A stretch of 56,173 nt of DNA from an uncultured Clostridia bacterium (GTDB taxonomy: Bacteria > Bacillota > Clostridia > Christensenellales > UBA1242). Made by a program: the position numbers and the translations under genes. Under the pieces are notes generated by a model. That model saw only the letters and a list, made by a program, of their open reading frames with translations. It searched no databases and was not told the origin of the DNA. This document shows, one piece after another, positions 48,269-55,867 of the stretch; the stretch's first letter is position 1, and every line of letters starts with the position of its first letter. The stretch lies in assembly GCA_944383295.1 (NCBI GenBank), contig CALWOW010000020.1:1-56173 (forward strand), in the 5' to 3' direction.

Positions 48269-49474
48269 TTATTCACCATATGCGTGACCATAAAAATCAC
48301 TATATTTTTTTACATAAGTTAAATATTGTTCGTCTTGCGCATATTCAGGGTGTTGTAATATTAATTGTTCATAAACTTCATCGACAAAGATATACGTAGG
48401 GCAACTATCAAAACAATAAATATAATTATTAATTGTTGCTTCAGGTATTGATTTAAAAATTATTCGTGAAAAACTACAAGCATTTTCAGCGCCCCACATT
48501 ACACCTTCGCCAATTGCTTCAATAGTTTGCAAACTATAAGGTAATTCAAGTGTAAAATCAGTTTTTACATAAACATTGTTTAAATTTGAAACTTGTGTAA
48601 CACCCTCATTAATTATAACTTTAGATAATGTTTGATTTTCTAAATCATAATTTAAATAAGCATGAAATGCAGTAAAATCTACTTGTTCTATGTAAGAAGA
48701 AGTTGTATATTCAGTACCTTTAATAGTATCAGGATAAACATAAATTAATTTTTGTGTAGCAGTATCTACAAGAGTTCCATCCATATTTTCATAAGTACCG
48801 TAAATTTTATTATCTTTAGGAAAATTAATTTCCTTTACATTTTTACCTAAATAGCGAATATTTACTTCTTCGTAATTTGTAGGAATATTTACTACTTCAA
48901 CTGTATCGCTTAAACAATCAACAGCGGTTACTTCATAATCATTACCAGATACATACAAACGCTTTTTACCTAAATGAGTAATAGGGAATGCATTCTCAAT
49001 GCGACCTAACGGTAAAACTAATTTTTCATCTAAATCTCTCAAAGATTTACATACTATTTCAGTTTTATCCGCATATATAAATACAAGATTAAATTGTTCT
49101 ATATCGAAGTCAGTCCCATGGTCAAAATCAGGAGATGACATGATATTCATACGAATTTCTTCTGTATATTCTAACAACTCTTCTAAATTATTAAATGTAT
49201 AATTTTGGTCTATCTCTTTATAACTGAAAGTTTCGGGCAAAGTGAGTACTGTTTCTTCACCGGTATAACCTTCAATCATCCACATAGCGTCATTATAACG
49301 AAATTTGTATGGAAGAGAATCAGCCTCAACTTCTGCAGGCTCTTCATTTGCGTTAAAAGTATTTTGTGTCCATTCCTTAACAGCAGGTACGGTAGCGTAC
49401 AGAACGCCAAAAATCACAGTACATATTGCTATAGCAACAAGTATGCTAATTACAGTTTTTAAAAAATAATTCAT
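48269..49474 (-). CDS. N-anchored phage surface protein, 401 aa
   Basis: One N-terminal membrane helix (about residues 5-28) then a short motif PAVKEWTQNTF that parallels PVVRNWVNAVF in the next protein upstream, and an acidic linker. The outside part is beta-rich. The last 150 residues (LSKVIINEGVTQVSNL, TLELPYSLQTIEAIGEGVMW, SRIIFKSIPEATI) resemble diverged BspA-type leucine-rich repeats. AAAGGAG ribosome site. A role in host binding or surface display is inference. No Cys-based anchoring or LPxTG. Confidence 0.6.
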   Translation of the reverse strand: MNYFLKTVISILVAIAICTVIFGVLYATVPAVKEWTQNTFNANEEPAEVEADSLPYKFRYNDAMWMIEGYTGEETVLTLPETFSYKEIDQNYTFNNLEELLEYTEEIRMNIMSSPDFDHGTDFDIEQFNLVFIYADKTEIVCKSLRDLDEKLVLPLGRIENAFPITHLGKKRLYVSGNDYEVTAVDCLSDTVEVVNIPTNYEEVNIRYLGKNVKEINFPKDNKIYGTYENMDGTLVDTATQKLIYVYPDTIKGTEYTTSSYIEQVDFTAFHAYLNYDLENQTLSKVIINEGVTQVSNLNNVYVKTDFTLELPYSLQTIEAIGEGVMWGAENACSFSRIIFKSIPEATINNYIYCFDSCPTYIFVDEVYEQLILQHPEYAQDEQYLTYVKKYSDFYGHAYGE

Positions 49475-49496
49475 AATAAACTCCTTTAAAAATATT

Positions 49497-50609
49497 TTAA
49501 TTAAAAGTATTTTCTTCTTTTATCTTTATTCTTTCTTGTATGGTATTCCAAACTGTATCCTCTAAATATTGAGAATAACATTCACTAGAAACATATATTG
49601 TTGTATCTTGAGGTATGTTTTTAACCGCTAATTCAGTTGCCGATACAAACTTATCAAAAATCAATGTTCCATGAAAGCCAACAAAACAGTGTTCACTTAT
49701 TTTAATACAATTAGGTAAATACAAATTTGTTATAGCACTTTCATAAAAACAATAATCACTATTAAAAAATTCAATTTTAGGTAAAGATAAATCACTTAAT
49801 TTTGTTGTTTTATAAAAAGCGTAATTACCTAAACTTGTACAATTAAGCAATTCAGTTGATACTAAATTAGATTGTCCGGCACAAGCATAAGATTTTAAAC
49901 TAGAAATTCCTTTGCTAGAAAATTCAGTTATTTGTCCTGTTAATATCAAATTAAGTTGCTCATCTTCTATTGTTTCACCATAATCAATAGTTGTATAATC
50001 ACTAGGTAAACTATAAACACGCCCAAAATCACGCCAAACACTATTATTTAAATAAGCATTAACAACACCGTTTTGAATATAAATATTAAAAGTATCATTG
50101 CATTCGAACAGAGAAGCGCTAGAAGAAATAGAGCAAAGAGAATTACCTGTTAAATAAATTGATTTTAAATTAGGACACCCTATAAAAGCGTTATTATCAA
50201 TATTTTTAAGATTATCAAAACGAACATACTCTAAATTAATACAATCACGAAAAGAGTAAGCAGGAATATTTTCAACATTAGGTAAATAAACACTAGTTAA
50301 ATTTATATTACCAGCAAAAGCATATTCGCTTAAATTTGAAACATTGCTTTTAAATTTAGTGTAATTATCGCTTAAGTAATTTTCTGTTATTGAAAGAACG
50401 ACCGGTTCAGGTTCTTCCGGGTCTATTGTTGGGTCTTCAGGTTCTTCAGGTGAATTAGGGTCTGTATCTGTAGGTTCTTCAGGTGCAGACTGTTCAGGAA
50501 CAAATACAGCATTAACCCAATTACGAACAACAGGGAATTGATAAGCAACAAACAAGCCAACTATTAAAACCACGGCACTAACTAAATAAGTCCATTTTGG
50601 TACACACAT
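49497..50609 (-). CDS. N-anchored phage surface protein with BspA-type leucine-rich repeats
   Basis: In this 370-aa product one membrane helix (about 6-25) is followed by PVVRNWVNAVF, then a Pro/Glu/Asp-rich stalk (about 38-70). The ectodomain shows LRR_5 units such as LSEYAFAGNINLTSVYLP, IPAYSFRDCINLEYVRF, IDNNAFIGCPNLKSIYL and LGNYAFYKTTKLSDLSLP. These repeats mediate cell-surface binding in bacteria and protists. ATG 50609 has GAGGGGG about 8 nt upstream; a GTG at 50618 is too close to it. The preceding gene stops at 50611, so the start nearly touches it. Acquisition from a host surface protein is possible. Confidence 0.72.
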   Translation of the reverse strand: MCVPKWTYLVSAVVLIVGLFVAYQFPVVRNWVNAVFVPEQSAPEEPTDTDPNSPEEPEDPTIDPEEPEPVVLSITENYLSDNYTKFKSNVSNLSEYAFAGNINLTSVYLPNVENIPAYSFRDCINLEYVRFDNLKNIDNNAFIGCPNLKSIYLTGNSLCSISSSASLFECNDTFNIYIQNGVVNAYLNNSVWRDFGRVYSLPSDYTTIDYGETIEDEQLNLILTGQITEFSSKGISSLKSYACAGQSNLVSTELLNCTSLGNYAFYKTTKLSDLSLPKIEFFNSDYCFYESAITNLYLPNCIKISEHCFVGFHGTLIFDKFVSATELAVKNIPQDTTIYVSSECYSQYLEDTVWNTIQERIKIKEENTFN

Positions 50610-50610
50610 A

Positions 50611-51915
50611 TTAACCACCCCCTCGATTGAATGGTAACGAAATCAATTTCCAAAGACCTAAAAGTATGTATTTTAAAATTTGAAACATAGCAACGAATAT
50701 CCAAGGTAATAATGGTACTAAAACAACCAATAATAAAATTAAAAGTAAAAGTTTAACAATTTTTTTCCACCAAGGTTCAGGTGGGTTATTATCAGGGGTT
50801 AAATCACCGCTTTGCTTATTATCAACTACGCCAAGATTATAAACTACACCGTTGGTTTCAAACTTTAATCGCAACAAAGTTACATCAGTAACTTCGGTAA
50901 CATATTCATAACTTGTAGCAGAATTTACCAATTGATAATCACTCTCATAAAAACGCAAAACCCATTGTTTACCCCTCAATATTTCTTTTGTTTCATTTGT
51001 CAAATTGTTTTGACTATCAGCAATAAAAGAAGTAACTTTTTCTATTCGCTGCCAATTATATTGTGTAGCAAACCAACCATGAGCGGAATTATTACCTTTA
51101 TCAATATCGCTTAATTTTACATTCTCTGTAATTAATTCACCTTCGCTATAACGATGACTACCTGTTAAATTTATATGATAAGTTACATCTTGTCGAATAT
51201 AGCTAATATCAACTTCCATTAATTTATCCATAGGTTTATCAGTATTAAATGCTACATAATGCGAGTCACACGCTTGATTGTATAATGTAAAACCGTTACT
51301 ATAACGGACAAAACCGATATACTTATCTGTAACTAAAATAGTTTCAGTATCTAAACAACTATAAGTAACTTGATTATCTACTGTAACGGCTGTAAACAAT
51401 TTACCAACTTCATAACTAACTTCACTAACAGTATTACCACCGCTAACTTGTTCATCTATCAAAACATTAAAAGGACGAAAAATAGAAACAATAGAATAAT
51501 AACGCATTAAATCAGGCAATATTTTAAAATCGTTTACCTTATATTTAAAAAACACACCATTAGAATTTATAAAAGTTAACGAATAATTTTTTGGGCTAAA
51601 ACTATCATTAATAGAAGTTGAAAAATTAATACTAGACGCTCTAAAATCTAAAGCACGCCCACTAGGTTGATAAACATAAACTAAAAGTTCGTTATCTACA
51701 CTTTCTGCTATTTGAATGACTTGTAATGAATAATCATTTTCGATTAAAGGATAATCGTTAATATTAAATGTTTCATCAGTTTGCAAATCTTCTAGAACAT
51801 TTGAATAAGTGGAATCAGCATAATACACGCCGATAGGAATAAATAACAACAAACACACAAATAATAATAAAAAGCAAATCGAAGATTTAAAAACTACTTT
51901 CTTTTGTTTTTGCAC
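50611..51915 (-). CDS. Two-anchor phage surface protein (pIII/adsorption-like candidate)
   Basis: The 434-aa product starts with GTG 51915, chosen because AAGGAG lies 6 nt upstream; the frame is open further up but in a hairpin region. N-terminal membrane helix or signal (about 8-30), a beta-rich extracellular part of about 340 residues, a Pro-rich joint (PDNNPPEPWWKK), then two close hydrophobic segments near the C-terminus (LLLLILLLVVLVPLLPWIFV and ILKYILLGLWKLISLP). Large ectodomain plus C-terminal membrane anchor is the layout of pIII-type adsorption proteins. Homology is not shown. It leads the group of three surface-protein genes. Confidence 0.6.
   Translation of the reverse strand: MQKQKKVVFKSSICFLLLFVCLLLFIPIGVYYADSTYSNVLEDLQTDETFNINDYPLIENDYSLQVIQIAESVDNELLVYVYQPSGRALDFRASSINFSTSINDSFSPKNYSLTFINSNGVFFKYKVNDFKILPDLMRYYSIVSIFRPFNVLIDEQVSGGNTVSEVSYEVGKLFTAVTVDNQVTYSCLDTETILVTDKYIGFVRYSNGFTLYNQACDSHYVAFNTDKPMDKLMEVDISYIRQDVTYHINLTGSHRYSEGELITENVKLSDIDKGNNSAHGWFATQYNWQRIEKVTSFIADSQNNLTNETKEILRGKQWVLRFYESDYQLVNSATSYEYVTEVTDVTLLRLKFETNGVVYNLGVVDNKQSGDLTPDNNPPEPWWKKIVKLLLLILLLVVLVPLLPWIFVAMFQILKYILLGLWKLISLPFNRGGG
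50630..50635 (-). promoter_or_regulatory. ACCATT motif inside the 434-aa gene end (copy 5)
   Basis: Transcript reads TTACCATTC within a weak hairpin loop, just upstream of the ribosome site of the 370-aa gene. Confidence 0.4.
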
Positions 51916-51937
51916 GACTAACTCCTTAATTAAAATT

Positions 51938-52020
51938 AATGGTAACCTATTGCAAAAATAGGAGGTAAAAAAGCAATAGGAATGGTACAGCAACCACTAA
52001 AGCAGGTTAGACTGTTTACC
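51938..52020 (-). promoter_or_regulatory. Double hairpin with two ACCATT motifs (copy 2)
   Basis: Between the SSB-like gene and the 434-aa gene. On the transcript strand one hairpin GGTAAACAG..CTGTACC (52020-51984) ends in ACCATT; a second one, CCTATTGC..GCAATAGG (51980-51946), is followed by TTACCATT and AAGGAG. Confidence 0.6.
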
Positions 52021-52030
52021 GCTTTATGTA

Positions 52031-52405
52031 TTAAAAAGGTAAAGGTTCGTTCGTAGATTGTAACGCAGGTGTCATAGCAGTAACATCTACTCCATCAGAA
52101 TTGATTATTTGTCTAAATCTATAATCTTGCTTTCCGCCAAAAGTCAAAACATCGGCTGTTATGGTTACTTTTTCAAATCTTTTTAATTTAGTAATTAATT
52201 CTTCACAGTTAAAATTAGGGTCCTTAACGGAAGACAAATAATAAATTTCACCAGTACCTAATTTATCATTAATAACATCTGCTAAAATTGTTAAAGCAAT
52301 TTTCTTTGCGCCTGTTGGTTCATATTTACCTTCAGCAATTTTTCTTTGTTCATCTCTTAAACTTGCGCTTAATACATAAGCATTTTCAAAAATCATTTTG
52401 TTCAT
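52031..52405 (-). CDS. Putative phage ssDNA-binding protein
   Basis: The 124-aa product is alternately beta and helix. The C-terminus NEPLPF resembles the acidic DDDIPF tip by which SSB proteins dock partners. The middle (GEIYYLSSVKDPNFNCEEL..TKLKRFEKVTITADVLTFGGKQDYRF) has strand patterns suited to an OB fold. Size and place in the operon fit a gV-like ssDNA-binding protein of filamentous phages. GGAGG lies 7 nt before ATG 52405. No direct homology is claimed. Confidence 0.5.
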   Translation of the reverse strand: MNKMIFENAYVLSASLRDEQRKIAEGKYEPTGAKKIALTILADVINDKLGTGEIYYLSSVKDPNFNCEELITKLKRFEKVTITADVLTFGGKQDYRFRQIINSDGVDVTAMTPALQSTNEPLPF

Positions 52406-52434
52406 AAGAACGCCTCCAAAAAAATAATAATTTC

Positions 52435-52483
52435 ACCTACATAAATAGGTAATGGTGATAGATTTTTTATTAAAAAACCTACC
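52435..52483 (-). promoter_or_regulatory. Intercistronic hairpins with ACCATT motif (copy 3)
   Basis: Transcript strand: GGTAGGTTTTTT-AAT-AAAAAATCTATC hairpin, directly followed by ACCATT and a second small hairpin ACCTATTTATGTAGGT, ahead of the SSB-like gene. Confidence 0.55.
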
Positions 52484-52539
52484 AAAAAAGAAAATTAACC
52501 ACCATATATAAAAATCAAATTATTAAATAACAATAAACT

Positions 52540-52803
52540 TTACTTTATTTTTAAATTTTTAGTTTTACGCTTATAATTAGGATTACGATATTTAAAAGCA
52601 TGGTTACTATCTTTTGCATGCTCTAAATAACCAGCCCTAAAAGCGAGTTGCTCTTTATTCAATTTAATTTGCTTGCCCTTTTCATCCTTTTTAGCGTGTA
52701 AATCATTTGTATATGCTTTCTTTTCTTTGATTTCCTTAGCATATTTGAAAGCACGCTCAGACGGATTTAATAAAACTTGACCTGTTCTTGTAATATAAGA
52801 CAA
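52540..52803 (-). CDS. Small basic phage protein, 87 aa
   Basis: Start is TTG 52803, placed 9 nt after AAAGGAG (52813-52819); an ATG at 52824 is in frame but has no ribosome site and would contain this one. The product (SYITRTGQVLLNPSERAFKY start, YRNPNYKRKTKNLKIK end) is Lys-rich with no membrane helix. Function unknown; early or replication role possible from position. Confidence 0.5.
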   Translation of the reverse strand: MSYITRTGQVLLNPSERAFKYAKEIKEKKAYTNDLHAKKDEKGKQIKLNKEQLAFRAGYLEHAKDSNHAFKYRNPNYKRKTKNLKIK

Positions 52804-52842
52804 TTCAAAACACTCCTTTATCATATTTTTGCCATTAAAGGC

Positions 52843-52873
52843 AGTGGTAGAGTATTAAGGAATTGCACCTTAA
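52843..52873 (-). promoter_or_regulatory. Intercistronic hairpin with ACCACT motif (copy 4)
   Basis: Transcript strand: TTAAGG-TGCAATT-CCTTAA hairpin, 6 nt, then TACCACT, ahead of the 87-aa gene. Confidence 0.45.
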
Positions 52874-52930
52874 TTTTGGAAAAAGTTCAAAAACCAAAAC
52901 TAAACTTAGTACTCCATAAATAAAAATTTA

Positions 52931-53617
52931 TTATTTCATTTTTTCACGAACAAGCGAAAGAATATAATCACTTAAACTAGCAAATTTTTTATATTTCAAA
53001 ACTTGTTCTTTTATAAACTCATAAACATCAGCCGGAAAAACTATCGAAACATTAAACTTATCTTCGCAAGTTAAAGTATCTTTTTGCGGTTCTTCTATAT
53101 TGCTTTCTTCTATAACTTTATTAGGAGTAGAACCGCGCATAGTCTTTACATAATTACGAATATCTGCTCTAGTTGATTTATAATTTAATAAATTTAAACT
53201 AAACGCTTGCTTAATACTATCTAAACTAATAGGAAGCAATTCCTGTAGTTTTGATATACTATAATCTTTTAATTCCGGTATTTTAAATTTTTTGTCGCCG
53301 GCGACAAAATCTATAAACTTATTCGAAATTTGCAACAATCTATATATATACCGTTCTGATAAACCGAAAAATTTACCCAATACATCTGTAAACCGGTATT
53401 GATTTGTTATTTTTGCAACATTTACCGTACCGCTATCAATAAAAGTTGAACCTTTACAAGTCTTAAATAATAAATAAACATTACACAGTAAACCAAAATC
53501 ATCACGCAAATTACTTTTAAATATGTTTTCTAAATTTAACATATAGTTTTGTTGTTCTTTGGTTAAAGATTGATTAATACCACTAAAATAAGTATCTATA
53601 AAAAAATCACTTTCCAT
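52931..53617 (-). CDS. DNA-binding phage protein with HTH and ribbon-helix-helix-like ends
   Basis: In this 228-aa product a helix-turn-helix-like part lies in the middle (DVLGKFFGLSERYIYRLLQI, then FKIPELKDYSISKLQELLPI), reminiscent of plasmid partition or DUF3102-like proteins. The last 45 residues (VSIVFPADVYEFIKEQVLKY..LSDYILSLVREKMK) look like a ribbon-helix-helix. Start is either ATG 53617 (13 nt after AAAGG) or a TTG at 53629. Role could be copy or transcription control; inferred. Confidence 0.55.
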   Translation of the reverse strand: MESDFFIDTYFSGINQSLTKEQQNYMLNLENIFKSNLRDDFGLLCNVYLLFKTCKGSTFIDSGTVNVAKITNQYRFTDVLGKFFGLSERYIYRLLQISNKFIDFVAGDKKFKIPELKDYSISKLQELLPISLDSIKQAFSLNLLNYKSTRADIRNYVKTMRGSTPNKVIEESNIEEPQKDTLTCEDKFNVSIVFPADVYEFIKEQVLKYKKFASLSDYILSLVREKMK

Positions 53618-53738
53618 TTTGCTTTTCAAACCTTTTTATTCTCATATATTCCCATTGCTTTTCTAAATCAGGTCCAATAGTTTTCATTTTTGTTGCCGAC
53701 ATAATTTGTATATCGTTATTTACTTTCTTTTTTTCCAT
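53607..53738 (-). CDS. Small phage protein, 43 aa
   Basis: Start MEKKKVNNDIQIMSATKMK. Overlaps the small gene upstream and the DNA-binding gene downstream in other frames, with no clear ribosome site, so it would need coupled translation. Unknown. Confidence 0.4.
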   Translation of the reverse strand: MEKKKVNNDIQIMSATKMKTIGPDLEKQWEYMRIKRFEKQNGK

Positions 53739-53832
53739 AACAAACCATATCCATATAATCTAACAACTTTTTTACTTTTGCATACTTGCTTTCTTTTAAC
53801 TCTATAACTTCACGAATTTTATTTTGTTGCAT
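53716..53832 (-). CDS. Small phage protein, 38 aa
   Basis: Start MQQNKIREVIELKESKYAKV. The ATG lies one base after the stop of the 62-aa gene (TAAAATG), with TAGG upstream. Charged and helical. Unknown. Confidence 0.4.
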   Translation of the reverse strand: MQQNKIREVIELKESKYAKVKKLLDYMDMVCYGKKESK

Positions 53833-53833
53833 T

Positions 53834-54022
53834 TTAAAACCTACTTTTTAATATCACTATTTGAAATTTTTCTTTACTACTTGTTTCACCCGCTTCAAGC
53901 ATTCTTATTAATTGTAATAGCATTTCTTCTTCGTCTTCTATTTGATTATGTTCGGAATTAATACTCTTATTTAATTCACTTTTAAAATTGTTTTCATTTT
54001 CTTCTTTATCTGGCTGGTTCAT
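53834..54022 (-). CDS. Acidic small phage protein, first gene of operon
   Basis: The 62-aa product is rich in Glu, Asn and Asp (MNQPDKEENENNF, then QIEDEEEMLLQLIRMLEAGE). AAGGGG lies 7 nt before the ATG. It is first after the strong minus-strand promoter at 54073-54102, so it is probably the first lytic product; an antirepressor or excision role is possible but not shown. Confidence 0.5.
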   Translation of the reverse strand: MNQPDKEENENNFKSELNKSINSEHNQIEDEEEMLLQLIRMLEAGETSSKEKFQIVILKSRF

Positions 54023-54041
54023 TTTTAAACCCCTTTTTATT

Positions 54042-54150
54042 GATTTAGATATTTTTTTTATCTACAAAAAACATTTTAGCAAAATAATTTATCTTTTGTC
54101 AAACATTTTAGATAAGTTTTTTAGATTTTTTATTTAAAATAGATAAATTA
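54042..54150. promoter_or_regulatory. Operator region with TTTAGATA repeats
   Basis: Between the divergent genes. Several copies of TTTAGATA/TATCTAAA appear, some inverted: TAGATA-T7-TATCTA near 54045-54063, TTATCT..AGATAA around the minus-strand -35 (54090-54115), and AAATAGATAAAT near 54136-54148. Likely binding sites of the repressor encoded at 54196. Confidence 0.6.
54073..54102 (-). promoter_or_regulatory. Main leftward phage promoter
   Basis: Minus strand TTGACA (54097-54102), 18-nt spacer, TAAAAT (54073-54078). It overlaps an inverted TTATCT/AGATAA pair. Confidence 0.8.
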
Positions 54151-54178
54151 TTGAAATATTACATTTTTGAATTATAAT
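54151..54178 (+). promoter_or_regulatory. Rightward promoter for repressor
   Basis: TTGAAA (54151-54156), 16-nt spacer, TATAAT (54173-54178), 5-7 nt before GGAGG. Confidence 0.75.
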
Positions 54179-54195
54179 TTAATTGGAGGATAGAA

Positions 54196-54510
54196 ATGAA
54201 ATTAAAAGAATTAAGAGAACAAAAAGGATTATCCCAATATGAAATAGCACCTTTACTAAACATAAAAAGGGCAACATACGCAAATTATGAAACAGGAAAA
54301 ACACAACCAACAATAGAAATACTATGCCAAATAGCAGATTTTTACGGAGTATCACTTGATTATCTTTGTGACCACAAAACACAAGATAAACTTCAATTAG
54401 GATATTTAACAGACACACAAAAAATTGCTATTAACTTAATTTTAAAATTAAATGAAAATAACCTATTACAAACAATAGGATACTTGACTGCTCAAATTCA
54501 AAATCAATAA
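54196..54510 (+). CDS. XRE/CI-like transcriptional repressor
   Basis: The 104-aa product has an N-terminal HTH_3 domain (residues 3-58: LKELREQKGLSQYEIAPLL, then RATYANYETGKTQPTIEIL and FYGVSLDYLC). The helical C-terminus probably dimerises. No protease (LexA-like) half, so relief needs another signal. GGAGG ribosome site. Divergent to the phage operon with operators between, the usual lysis/lysogeny switch layout. Confidence 0.88.
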   Translation: MKLKELREQKGLSQYEIAPLLNIKRATYANYETGKTQPTIEILCQIADFYGVSLDYLCDHKTQDKLQLGYLTDTQKIAINLILKLNENNLLQTIGYLTAQIQNQ

Positions 54511-54578
54511 ATATTAACATTTTTTTACATTCGTTTTATAATGCTTCTAAAATAGGAAAAATATTTTAGGAGTAAATT

Positions 54579-54774
54579 ATGCACAACGAAGAAATCTTCA
54601 AATCTTTTTTAAAAGTTACTAGAAGAAGTAGAATCAGCAAATGAAACAATTCAAAAGGCTAACAAAATCTTAAAAGGTTACTTTGGTGGAATGTTGGAAG
54701 CCACACAAAAAGAAAAGAACAACAATAATAATGTTTATATTTTTCAAAATAATACATTAGGAGAATTAAGCAAT
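54579..54774 (+). pseudogene. Frameshifted coding region ahead of integrase
   Basis: ATG 54579 with AGGAG upstream reads MHNEEIFKSFLK, then goes out of frame at an A4 tract near 54611-54614 and stops at 54642-54644. One frame over, KLLEEVESANETIQKANKIL continues without a stop into the integrase frame. One A fewer would fuse the two into a helical N-terminal extension. This is a real frameshift, a programmed +1 shift, or a sequencing error. Confidence 0.65.
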
Positions 54775-55755
54775 ATGAAAAATATAAGCAATAGAAAAGA
54801 TGGTCGTAAAATAATAAGAATACAAAAAGATAAAATTATTTATACAAGATACGCCAAAAACGAAAAAGAAGCAAAAACTAAAAGAAAAGAATTATTACTT
54901 GAAATAAAAAATAATCAAATTATAAAAATAAAATACAATTTTCACGAATGGTTAGATAACTGGTATATAACATATAAACAACCTTTTATAAAAGATGATA
55001 CAGCAAAAAAACTAAAAAGAATACTTGATAAAATAAAAAATGGAATAAAAAACCTAGAACTAACAAAAGTCAATACACAAATTATTCAAAATTATCTAAA
55101 CACTATACAAACAAGTCGAACAAAAGAATTTATCACATTATATTTAAATGCTTCATTGCAAAAAGCAGAAGACTTAAATATCATTACCAAAAACCCTTTT
55201 AAATCAGTTGTTAAAGACAAAAAATTAAACAATATAAGGGAAGGGTATAATTTAGAAGAACAAAAACAAATATTAAAAGCAATAAAAGGCACAGAAATAG
55301 AACCAATAATTTTAATTTATCTAGTAACGGGCATTAGAAAAAGTGAAATTGAAACAATAGATTTAGAAAAGGACCTAAATATAGAAAATAAAACTATAAG
55401 AATTTTAAGTGAAAAGAAAAGAGACAAAAAAAATCTTTACAGAGTAATTGATTTAACACAAGAAACCATAAATTTATTTATAAACAACAAAGATAAATTA
55501 AAACTTAAAAGCGATTACATTTATAGACAATTCAAAATTATACTAGACAAACTAAATATTCGTAGCGGATTACATTTGTTAAGACATACATTCGCAACAA
55601 ATCATTTTTATTTAGGTACACCATTAAAATTCATTAGCAGTTGGTTAGGGCACGAAACAATAGAATTAACACAAAATATTTATACGCATATTGATAGAAC
55701 TATAAAAAAAGAAGATATAGTTAAATTATATAATAATTTATATTATCAAATTTGA
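54775..55755 (+). CDS. int: Tyrosine-type site-specific integrase
   Basis: In this 326-aa product the N-terminus (ISNRKDGRKIIRIQKDKIIY) is an arm-binding-like domain, then a core-binding helix set (about 60-130). The catalytic domain is intact: TGIRKSEI (Arg), a conserved Lys region, HLLRHTFAT (H-x-x-R), WLGHETIELTQNIYTHID (LGH and nucleophile Tyr near the end). It inserts the element into tRNA-Leu. ATG 54775 follows GGAG at 11 nt; an upstream ATG at 54691 is in frame. The stop codon overlaps the arm-type repeat. Confidence 0.92.
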   Translation: MKNISNRKDGRKIIRIQKDKIIYTRYAKNEKEAKTKRKELLLEIKNNQIIKIKYNFHEWLDNWYITYKQPFIKDDTAKKLKRILDKIKNGIKNLELTKVNTQIIQNYLNTIQTSRTKEFITLYLNASLQKAEDLNIITKNPFKSVVKDKKLNNIREGYNLEEQKQILKAIKGTEIEPIILIYLVTGIRKSEIETIDLEKDLNIENKTIRILSEKKRDKKNLYRVIDLTQETINLFINNKDKLKLKSDYIYRQFKIILDKLNIRSGLHLLRHTFATNHFYLGTPLKFISSWLGHETIELTQNIYTHIDRTIKKEDIVKLYNNLYYQI

Positions 55756-55774
55756 CACAGTTTTTGACACAGTT
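55752..55774 (+). repeat. Arm-type direct repeat, right end
   Basis: Identical 23 nt to 44943-44965, overlapping the integrase stop codon. Confidence 0.65.
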
Positions 55775-55797
55775 TTTAATCAAATAAAAAGAAAAAT

Positions 55798-55846
55798 AAA
55801 AAAACTCAAAGTCGAATAAAAAAATTCATAAACTTTGAGTTTTTCC
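55798..55846. terminator. Bidirectional terminator between integrase and tRNA-Leu
   Basis: AAAAACTCAAAGT / ACTTTGAGTTTTT stem, flanked by A and T runs; it can end both the integrase and the tRNA transcripts. Confidence 0.8.
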
Positions 55847-55867
55847 TTTATTTAAGCCAAAATTGAA

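Noticed and set aside
54608..54614. U UUU UUA-type slippery heptamer ahead of the integrase (-1 frameshift)
   Set aside because: A -1 shift there runs into TAG within four codons; only a +1 shift joins the downstream frame.
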